From NCBI GenBank assembly GCA_019594305.1, contig JAFDTZ010000125.1, positions 1 to 5,871 of the forward strand: a stretch of 5,871 nucleotides of DNA. The letters are read 5' to 3'. Positions 1-5,384 of the stretch are shown piece after piece. The stretch comes from Thermoplasmata archaeon (lineage in GTDB: Archaea; Thermoplasmatota; Thermoplasmata; Halarchaeoplasmatales; Halarchaeoplasmataceae). The first letter of the stretch is position 1. Each line of letters opens with the position of its first letter. The notes beneath the pieces were generated by a model. It saw only the letters and a list, made by a program, of their open reading frames with translations. It was not told the DNA's origin and made no database searches. The translations under genes were made by a program, and so were the position numbers.

Positions 1-10
1 AACTATATTG

Positions 11-25
11 CGAAAGTTATTTATA
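11..25 (+). promoter_or_regulatory. Archaeal BRE/TATA promoter for the large surface-protein gene
   Basis: A purine-rich CGAAAG stretch (11-16), suitable as a TFB recognition element, is followed directly by TTATTTATA (17-25), a good match to the archaeal TATA box. Archaeal transcription normally starts about 22-27 bp downstream of the TATA centre. That puts the start at roughly 44-50 and leaves a leader of about 30 nt that contains the Shine-Dalgarno sequence. The spacing to the gene fits well, but the call rests on motif and position only. Confidence 0.6.
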
Positions 26-32
26 GAACTAT

Positions 33-50
33 GCCGTTAAAGTTAACGGC
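33..50. promoter_or_regulatory. Perfect 18-bp palindromic putative operator overlapping the predicted transcription start
   Basis: The sequence GCCGTTAAAGTTAACGGC consists of two perfectly complementary 8-nt arms (33-40 and 43-50) around a 2-nt AG centre. It begins 7 bp after the TATA element and covers the expected start of transcription. This is the classic position for a dimeric helix-turn-helix repressor that blocks RNA polymerase. No regulator gene lies in the window. The arms could also form a hairpin in DNA, but most of the palindrome lies at or before the start site, so an RNA role is less likely. Confidence 0.5.
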
Positions 51-76
51 CACCTTAATAAAAGGAGGAGAGCAAC

Positions 77-3000
77 ATGAAAACAAAAGATAATTTAGGG
101 TTTGGAATGTACGGGCTATGTTTTTTGATCGTATCAGCACTGATATTCAGTGCTGCCATCGTACCGGCGTGTTCGGTTGAGGATGACGAAGTTAACATAC
201 CTCAAGCAGATACAGATAGTTGGGAACGAAATATCGAATCACCAAGGTACTTTATGTACGATGACTTTAACATGTTATTACGTCCGAGAGATATTTTGAA
301 CGTCGAGGAAGAAGAAAACAACGGACTCGAGAGAACTTTTATCGGAGTTACATCTGTTCGGGCGGATTCACCGGTTATTTACTTGGATTCCGATAACGAA
401 CTATACATAACTGTTTATAATATAGGCGGAAGCATTGGTGAACCTATTTACACCGAGAACATAACCGCTACGATTGGAAACATTGACGAACTTCGGGATG
501 AATACTATGAGAATCCTTGGGTGGAAAAGCTTGAAAAAGCAATCGAAAGTCTTGAGGAGTCGGTAATACAGGTTAAGCAACATCAAAGGGAAGAGTCCAT
601 CAGATCCGTCCGCAATGCCGTGGAGCATTTGATTGCTGCGGAGCAGGTCGGTAATGGGATACCAACGGAAGATATCATCATTGAACTCACTGAGAATGTA
701 AAATTTAAAGTAGGAACGGTCATCTGTGAGGCAGGGCGTAATTTCGGTACCGATAATCCCGATGTTATTGAGGCTGCTCGTATCTACGATGCCGCGTTGG
801 AGAAGTTCATAGAAAAAGAATATGACCTAGCTCTGTACAATTTTATAGATGCATATGAAATAGTGTTAAATGTATACACATGCGATGTGAACATAGATAT
901 GTACTCGTGGATGCCTGAGGGTACGGAGACCGAGATAGACCGCATGAGAATCGAAGGGCTGGAGGCGGAGGAACATAAATTATTGACGGTAAATTGGCAT
1001 CCTACACGCCGAGGTATGCATCACATAAGGTTCAACATGACCGGAGAGTACGAAGTGTACGGGTCTCCTGTTGAGACCGTCGAAGCCCCACCGAGGATCA
1101 TGAGTTTTGGTTTTACAGTTACACAGGAGGCTGAAGAGAAGATAACATGGTGGGATGGTCATACCGTGCCAACAAATGAAGAAGAAGAATATCCTAGTCC
1201 CGGTTACAATAGCACGGAAATCGTGATGAAAAAATCCCCATTTGGTCAAGGTGGTAACCTCGTAATAGAAAACGGCGGCACGCTTATATTCAACGACAAC
1301 GTCACCTTCGTGATCGAGAACCCGGATTATGCGGGGCAATTCGGCATCAACATCACCGCCGGCGGCAAGTTCATCGTCAACAGCCCGCTCCGCAGCACGA
1401 CCATCATGTCATCTGCTGAAAACCATTTGCTCACTTATTTCTTCCACAACTACGGTACCGCTGACTTCTTGGGTGCCAACGTGATGTACACCTATGGTGA
1501 CCGTAACGATCTCACCGAACCGGGTGGCATACAGAACTTCGAGGGAAGCGTTTGTGTACTAGATAACACAAACATCCTGGAGGCTGACACTCACAGCGTT
1601 TACATCACGGGCGATGTGGAAGCATATATTAGTGGTGAAGAGACAGTAATCGGGCGATTGGATGGCTACAACCCTGACATAGCAAAAGGTCACGGCATCT
1701 GGGTGACATCGAGCGCACAGGATAATGGGGTGACCAGGAGCACACCCCGCATCGAAGATGTAACGGTCCAGTACAATCGAATGGATGGTATATGTATTGA
1801 GGGTTCCACACCTGGACCTATACATGCGAGAAGTCTGTATCGCCATGCCCCCGGTGACTACGACCTCCAGCTGACCGACGACGGTAACGAATCCACCCAG
1901 CCAGTGATAGCGGCAGGTAACGGCAACCGGTACATGGTGTACCTGGACGAAGATGCACAACATATCAATTTCATGATGTCTTCGGATAAGGGCATAACAT
2001 GGACAGACCCGATAGTTGTGCCGGAAAGCGATATTGAAGAGGGATATATCGGAAACATCGATTTTGCCGCCGACGGAGATAACCTTGCTGTGGCGTGGGA
2101 AGTGTGGACCCAGGTCTACCCATGGGATCCGGAAGAAGCTCCAACTCTTTATGTACAGTACAGTTCTAACGGAGGCGATATCTGGGCCAATGAACCCTAC
2201 ATTATAAGTCTCTCATGTTTCCCGTCAGTTGATGTTGAGGGGGATATTATTTACGTAGCGTATCTGTATCGCCCTGACCCTCCATTTCCCATCACAGGAT
2301 CGGTAATGATAAAATGGACGGGGGATGGCTGGTCTGAGACGGATGAACATGATTTTGAGATAGAGGTCGGAATACCTGAAATCGCAGTAGCGGATGATAC
2401 AATTCACGTTGCAATAGCCAGTGAGGGCTACATATATTACATATACAGTCAGGACGGTGGAGGAAACTGGACAGATTCTGAAGAGATTGTTAGTTACGGG
2501 GGGCCCTTTGCACCCGAGATGCCATATGGCTACATTTCAATGGACGCTACAGAAAATAATGTTTACCTCGTATGGTGTAGATTCAATTTTTTCACAGGAA
2601 ACTACAATGTATATGGTATGTATGCAGAATATATTTCGGAAGAATGGGTATGGTCGGATGACATACTGATATCAACCGGAAGTTCGGGAAATTCGATATA
2701 CCCCGATGTCGCTATAGATACAGATGGTAACTGGCATGTGGTTTGGATGGAAGAGGGAAACGAGTTCACCAGGATAAGATACTCCCGGTTGTTGGACAGA
2801 GACGACAAAGTAATAGTACCGAACATGGATCTTACACCTGATACTCCACATGCGATATTGCCGTCTATTTCCATAGACAGTGAGGGGTATGCGTGTGTTG
2901 TGTGGAGTGATGAGAGGGGAGATGCTACAGAGATATACATCAAACAAGCTAACGGCGTTATTTATAATTCGATAGTGAGATATAATAAAGATGGTGGTAC

Positions 3001-4054
3001 AACACTTTTGGGCTCAGAAGGCGTAAAAATATCTCATAACATCGTTTCAGATAATGATGGAAAAGGAGGTATCTCTCTTGATGAATCAAATAATAACACA
3101 ATTACTTCTAATATAGTATCGAATAGTGAAAATAACGGGATTTCCAACATTCGAAGTGATGGTATTTTCCTGAGTTCTTCTGACTACAATATGGTAGAAT
3201 ACAACATTGTCTCGTACAGTGGATGGGGCATATATATTCTTGATTCCACCGAAGGCAACATTATTAAAGGAAACAACGTATCGGAGAGTGATATTGGCAT
3301 ACATGTTTATGAATCCTCATACAACAACATGATTACTGGTAACAATGTGTCGGATAATAGGCTCGGAATACTACTCTTCATTTATGCCAAATCCAACACT
3401 ATCCATGGAAATAATGTATCTTATAATGAGATAGGTATATCCATTTCAAATAGCCACTATAACAATAATATTACTGAAAATATTATCTCTCACAATGAAG
3501 AAGTTGGTATCGTGTTCAGTGGAACACATAATAATACGATAGACAACAACACCATCTCATATAATGGAGATGGTATTATTATCAGTAGGGGAATCCACTG
3601 GACAACAGATAATACTATATCCAACAACAACATCACGAACAACCAAAACGCCGGTATAATCCTCGATGGAAACACTAACGGTTTGGATAATAACCTCATA
3701 AACAACGGTGTCATGTACGATCAATTTGGTATACCTATGCACAACATAATCATGGAAAATGTCCTATCCTACAATCATTATGGTGTTTACATTGATTCCG
3801 CCTTTGACAACATTATATACAACAACAATTTCATCAATAATACAAACCAAGCCTGGGACAACGATGATAACCAATGGGATACGGGTGACCCCGCTAAAGA
3901 AGGGAAAGGAGGAAACTATTGGTCTGATTACGAAGGAGAAGATAGAGGCGATGGCATAGGTGATATCCCCTATGAGATTGATGGGGGCGCAGGTGCTCAA
4001 GACAACTATCCATGGATGGAACAGGACGGATGGACCTTTTACAGTAACGAATAA
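77..4054 (+). CDS. Giant secreted protein: beta-helix with nested BNR beta-propeller and NosD-type C-terminus
   Basis: This encodes a 1325-residue exported protein, probably a cell-surface or secreted binding or carbohydrate-active protein; its substrate is unknown. The start is fixed by AGGAGG (63-68), 8 nt before the ATG. Residues 11-31 form a hydrophobic signal segment, and Cys32 after VPA is a weak lipobox candidate. Residues about 148-191 and 228-265 are charged, probably helical segments flanking Cys217 and Cys269, a possible disulfide pair. Residues about 394-588 look like the cap and first coils of a right-handed beta-helix. Residues about 600-957 form an Asp-box beta-propeller of six to seven blades, with boxes SSDKGITW (635-642), SSNGGDIW (696-703) and SQDGGGNW (791-798). 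Residues about 958-1275 resume PbH1 beta-helix coils rich in Asn. GNYWSDY (1279-1285) and GDGIGDIPY form the C-terminal signature seen in NosD/CASH-type archaeal proteins. There is no C-terminal membrane segment or sorting signal. Sialidase catalytic residues could not be identified, so enzyme activity is not claimed. Confidence 0.93.
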   Translation: MKTKDNLGFGMYGLCFLIVSALIFSAAIVPACSVEDDEVNIPQADTDSWERNIESPRYFMYDDFNMLLRPRDILNVEEEENNGLERTFIGVTSVRADSPVIYLDSDNELYITVYNIGGSIGEPIYTENITATIGNIDELRDEYYENPWVEKLEKAIESLEESVIQVKQHQREESIRSVRNAVEHLIAAEQVGNGIPTEDIIIELTENVKFKVGTVICEAGRNFGTDNPDVIEAARIYDAALEKFIEKEYDLALYNFIDAYEIVLNVYTCDVNIDMYSWMPEGTETEIDRMRIEGLEAEEHKLLTVNWHPTRRGMHHIRFNMTGEYEVYGSPVETVEAPPRIMSFGFTVTQEAEEKITWWDGHTVPTNEEEEYPSPGYNSTEIVMKKSPFGQGGNLVIENGGTLIFNDNVTFVIENPDYAGQFGINITAGGKFIVNSPLRSTTIMSSAENHLLTYFFHNYGTADFLGANVMYTYGDRNDLTEPGGIQNFEGSVCVLDNTNILEADTHSVYITGDVEAYISGEETVIGRLDGYNPDIAKGHGIWVTSSAQDNGVTRSTPRIEDVTVQYNRMDGICIEGSTPGPIHARSLYRHAPGDYDLQLTDDGNESTQPVIAAGNGNRYMVYLDEDAQHINFMMSSDKGITWTDPIVVPESDIEEGYIGNIDFAADGDNLAVAWEVWTQVYPWDPEEAPTLYVQYSSNGGDIWANEPYIISLSCFPSVDVEGDIIYVAYLYRPDPPFPITGSVMIKWTGDGWSETDEHDFEIEVGIPEIAVADDTIHVAIASEGYIYYIYSQDGGGNWTDSEEIVSYGGPFAPEMPYGYISMDATENNVYLVWCRFNFFTGNYNVYGMYAEYISEEWVWSDDILISTGSSGNSIYPDVAIDTDGNWHVVWMEEGNEFTRIRYSRLLDRDDKVIVPNMDLTPDTPHAILPSISIDSEGYACVVWSDERGDATEIYIKQANGVIYNSIVRYNKDGGTTLLGSEGVKISHNIVSDNDGKGGISLDESNNNTITSNIVSNSENNGISNIRSDGIFLSSSDYNMVEYNIVSYSGWGIYILDSTEGNIIKGNNVSESDIGIHVYESSYNNMITGNNVSDNRLGILLFIYAKSNTIHGNNVSYNEIGISISNSHYNNNITENIISHNEEVGIVFSGTHNNTIDNNTISYNGDGIIISRGIHWTTDNTISNNNITNNQNAGIILDGNTNGLDNNLINNGVMYDQFGIPMHNIIMENVLSYNHYGVYIDSAFDNIIYNNNFINNTNQAWDNDDNQWDTGDPAKEGKGGNYWSDYEGEDRGDGIGDIPYEIDGGAGAQDNYPWMEQDGWTFYSNE
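3200..3568 (+). repeat. Tandem 69-bp (23-residue) beta-helix coil repeats
   Basis: Inside the large gene, the Ser codon of the recurring pattern N-x-[VI]-S-x-[NS] falls at 3212, 3281, 3350, 3419, 3488 and 3557, a spacing of exactly 69 nt each time (Ser1046, 1069, 1092, 1115, 1138, 1161). Each unit reads roughly N-x-I-x-x-N-x-V-S-x-N-x-x-G-I-x-I-x-x-S, one turn of a right-handed parallel beta-helix. Flanking coils are irregular: 72 and 93 nt before, 78 nt after. At the DNA level the units share short stretches such as GGAAACAACGTATC and GGAAATAATGTATC, but they are diverged. Confidence 0.75.
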
Positions 4055-4085
4055 TATTTACTCGCGATCCTGGTCACGGATCCCG

Positions 4086-4108
4086 GGTCAGGGGTCTTAA
4101 CCCCTACC
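4086..4108 (+). terminator. Stem-loop downstream of the large gene
   Basis: GGT-c-AGGGGT (4086-4095) pairs with ACCCCTACC (4100-4108) across a CTTA loop, giving nine base pairs with one bulged C. It lies about 30 nt after the stop codon of the large gene. No poly-T tract follows, so it may stabilise or define the 3' end of the mRNA rather than act as a standard archaeal oligo-T terminator. Confidence 0.35.
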
Positions 4109-4495
4109 AGCATCAGGTGTACCTCTCATGACGATACTACTCGACAACTCATGATATGGTGAGTGACCATGATGGGGAGGTCTCACTCAATTTCAAATAG
4201 TGGAAGCGGTAATGTCTTTCAGAGATTACAAAGAAGGAACTAAGAGATATTAAATCTATATATGACTTACAAAATATCCTGACACTCAGAACTTTTGGCT
4301 CCACCGCAAGAAATCAATTTTACCATTATATCGGGGTGGGTAGGGTTTTCGTCGCCCATAATTTTCCACCGTTTAAAGGCGTATTGAACCGTAAAGATAA
4401 TGGATATGTCAGAAAGCTCACGCTTCCCAACCGCCCATTTTACAGAGAAAAATGGATCCAACGGACTTTACCTAAGAATTTACCCGTAAATTAGC
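4109..4495. other. Intergenic stretch without a convincing gene; possible decayed coding sequence
   Basis: Nothing here is recognisable as a working gene. An imperfect inverted repeat lies at 4160-4168 / 4179-4189 (TGAGTGACC against GGTCtcACTCA), and CTCATGA occurs twice (4125-4131 and 4148-4154). A plus-strand frame stays open for 93 codons (4213-4491, ended by TAG 4492-4494) but contains no Met. Its GTG and TTG codons lie late in the frame. A minus-strand frame at 4461-4267 has 64 codons with only a TTG start and a weak upstream AGG. A segment of it (ELSDISIIFTVQYAFKRW) vaguely recalls a helix-turn-helix. Neither is called as a gene. Decayed mobile-element DNA is possible. Confidence 0.4.
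4477..4492. repeat. Short perfect inverted repeat next to the tRNA remnant
   Basis: AATTTAC (4477-4483) and GTAAATT (4486-4492) are perfect 7-bp arms separated by CC. The repeat ends 4 nt before the tRNA-like GTTCGAATC block. Its place at the apparent breakpoint makes it a candidate recombinase or regulator site, but a chance AT-rich palindrome cannot be excluded. Confidence 0.4.
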
Positions 4496-4496
4496 G

Positions 4497-4516
4497 TTCG
4501 AATCTCCCCCTCGGCG
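4497..4516 (+). pseudogene. tRNA 3'-end remnant (probably tRNA-Ser), candidate att scar
   Basis: The segment reads as a T-loop TTCGAAT (4497-4503), a T-stem 3' strand CTCCC (4504-4508), an acceptor 3' strand CCTCGGC (4509-4515) and a discriminator G (4516). A T6 tract follows almost at once. The 5' partner strands are missing: the bases before the loop (TAGCG) cannot pair with CTCCC, and no GCCGAGG acceptor start occurs in the preceding 90 nt. Many archaeal tRNA-Ser genes begin GCCGAGG and carry G73, so Ser is the best guess. The antisense reading gives the AEGEIRT peptide typical of spurious tRNA-overlapping ORFs. Such 3' tRNA fragments are the usual product of integration at tRNA genes. Confidence 0.6.
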
Positions 4517-4517
4517 C

Positions 4518-4528
4518 TTTTTTGTTTT
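4518..4528 (+). terminator. Poly-T terminator belonging to the tRNA remnant
   Basis: TTTTTTGTTTT starts one base after the tRNA discriminator position. An oligo-T run directly after the gene is the standard archaeal transcription terminator for tRNAs. Its survival suggests that the sequence to the right of the remnant is the original downstream flank of the tRNA gene. Confidence 0.5.
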
Positions 4529-4538
4529 GAGCTTGGCG

Positions 4539-4560
4539 AAAAACGAAAAAGTGAGGAAAA
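4539..4560 (-). terminator. Minus-strand T-tract terminator region facing hepT
   Basis: Read on the minus strand, this segment contains TTTT, then TTTTT, CG and TTTTT (4560-4557, 4550-4546, 4543-4539). It lies about 190 nt beyond the hepT stop, the first strong T-rich run in that direction. With the plus-strand T-tract at 4518-4528 it forms a convergent termination zone. The distance from hepT is long, so the link to that operon is tentative. Confidence 0.35.
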
Positions 4561-4565
4561 TCTTT

Positions 4566-4591
4566 GATTTTGCGTAATCAAAATCGTTTTT
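4566..4591 (+). terminator. Hairpin with T5 tail in the gene-free region
   Basis: GATTTTG (4566-4572) and CAAAATC (4579-4585) are perfect arms around a 6-nt loop, followed by G and TTTTT (4587-4591). This resembles a factor-independent terminator for plus-strand transcription. The stem is AT-rich and weak, and no plus-strand gene ends just before it, so it may only stop read-through. Confidence 0.35.
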
Positions 4592-4746
4592 GAGCGGAGC
4601 GAGAAAATGTTTTGACAAGAGTTGCTCACTTCGTTCGCTTCTCGGGTGAGATATGCAACCGGAAAGAAGGATTTATCTACGGTCTTACTTACTATCTTCA
4701 CCAACCTCGCCTATAGTGATCCAAATATCAAGTCCTATCACATTGT
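4592..4746. other. Gene-free spacer downstream of hepT, with a bulged inverted repeat
   Basis: No gene is visible. An imperfect inverted repeat pairs GTTGC/CTCAC (4621-4629) with GTGAG and GCAAC (4646-4650, 4655-4659), the right arm being split by ATAT. Its loop contains the common CACTTCGTTCGC-type sequence. A long plus-strand frame beginning at 4622 runs across this spacer and antisense through hepT; it is a shadow of that gene. The spacer probably belongs to the 3' untranslated region of the mntA-hepT message. Confidence 0.35.
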
Positions 4747-5082
4747 TCACAGATCATCCAGCATTTTCTCGAATGCTGATTTCAAAGGCGGGATCTCCTT
4801 CGTAACGGTGTTCCAAACTCTTTTGGTGTCCGCTCCAAAATATGCATGGATCAGTTTGTTTCTCATCCCTACTATATCCCTCCAGGGGATTTCCGGATAT
4901 TTCTCTCTTACTTCATCCGGAATATTCTTAACTGCTTCACCAATTATCTCTATCGACCTGATAGCGGCATATATGGTTTTATCATCTTTACAAAAAGCGT
5001 CATAGTCCATACCCTCAACAAATTTCATACCCTTGTTCGCAGCATCGATCACATCCTGAATGTAATCACCGATTTCCCTCAT
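4747..5082 (-). CDS. hepT: HepT-type HEPN ribonuclease toxin (DUF86)
   Basis: This 111-residue protein is a HEPN-domain toxin of the HepT/DUF86 family. Known members are RNA-cleaving toxins silenced when the partner MntA adds AMP groups to a tyrosine in the active site. The active-site motif R-x4-H-x-Y is intact at Arg74, His79 and Tyr81 (RNKLIHAY), so it should be catalytically competent and modifiable. Other family features are the opening [14 protein letters not shown] helix, the [15 protein letters not shown] segment (42-55) and [10 protein letters not shown] before the motif. Length is normal for the family. The start codon overlaps the mntA stop as ATGA (5079-5082), and a weak GAGG (5093-5096) lies 10 nt upstream, so translation is probably coupled to mntA. 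The identification is secure; RNase activity and its target are inferred from the family. Confidence 0.93.
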   Translation of the reverse strand: MREIGDYIQDVIDAANKGMKFVEGMDYDAFCKDDKTIYAAIRSIEIIGEAVKNIPDEVREKYPEIPWRDIVGMRNKLIHAYFGADTKRVWNTVTKEIPPLKSAFEKMLDDL

Positions 5083-5384
5083 GCGTAGACAACCTCTTTC
5101 AGTATATGCTTACCTATACGAGGTTTAAGTGCAGACTCCTCCACAAGGTCAACCTTCACCCCTAGAAGATCGCTGAGGTGGTTCTCGATCTCCACAAATT
5201 TCAATAAACCCAGATCAGCCTCCTCCGCAAATTCAACAAGTATATCAAGGTCGCTCCCCTCACCAGCCTCGCTCCGTACATATGAACCGAAGATTCCGAT
5301 CTTCACGATTCCATATCTTCTCCTCAATTCATTTTCATGTTTCTTGAGGATGTTTGTAATCTCCGCGAGTTTCGGAGATAACAT
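5079..5384 (-). CDS. mntA: MntA-type minimal nucleotidyltransferase antitoxin
   Basis: This 101-residue protein is a minimal nucleotidyltransferase of the MntA family. In characterised systems MntA transfers AMP from ATP to a HepT tyrosine and neutralises it. The signature G-S-x10-D-x-D is present as [15 protein letters not shown] (Gly33, Ser34, Asp45, Asp47), with a third acidic residue in VDLV (Asp79), so the metal-binding triad looks complete. The N-terminal helix [16 protein letters not shown] is typical. The frame could start 16 codons earlier at 5432, but that extension is exactly antisense to the conserved SNSWG block of the protease fragment, so the ATG at 5384-5382 is chosen. It is the first gene of a two-gene operon with hepT. 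No TATA box or Shine-Dalgarno sequence is evident upstream, which suggests its original promoter may have been lost at the junction. Confidence 0.92.
   Translation of the reverse strand: MLSPKLAEITNILKKHENELRRRYGIVKIGIFGSYVRSEAGEGSDLDILVEFAEEADLGLLKFVEIENHLSDLLGVKVDLVEESALKPRIGKHILKEVVYA

Noticed and set aside
3200..3568. CRISPR-like regularly spaced repeats
   Set aside because: The period is in frame with beta-helix coils, units are diverged along their whole length, and there are no identical repeats with unique spacers.
4267..4461. Minus-strand 64-codon frame with a faint helix-turn-helix look
   Set aside because: Only a TTG start, a poor ribosome binding site and no recognisable family; kept as a note in the intergenic entry rather than called a gene.
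4410..4517. A complete tRNA gene ending at 4516
   Set aside because: No 5' acceptor strand GCCGAGG, D-arm or anticodon arm upstream, and the T-stem 5' strand does not pair.
4480..4704. Minus-strand 74-codon frame containing AEGEIRT
   Set aside because: This peptide is the well-known antisense translation of a tRNA 3' end; the frame overlaps the tRNA remnant and terminators and has no other gene-like feature.
4055..4746. Missing N-terminal half of the S8 protease, which would indicate simple insertion of mntA-hepT
   Set aside because: No DTGV-type Asp motif or HGTHVAG-type His motif was found in the plus-strand reading of this region.
4622..5005. Plus-strand 127-codon frame
   Set aside because: It lies almost wholly antisense to hepT, which has clear family motifs; it is a shadow frame.
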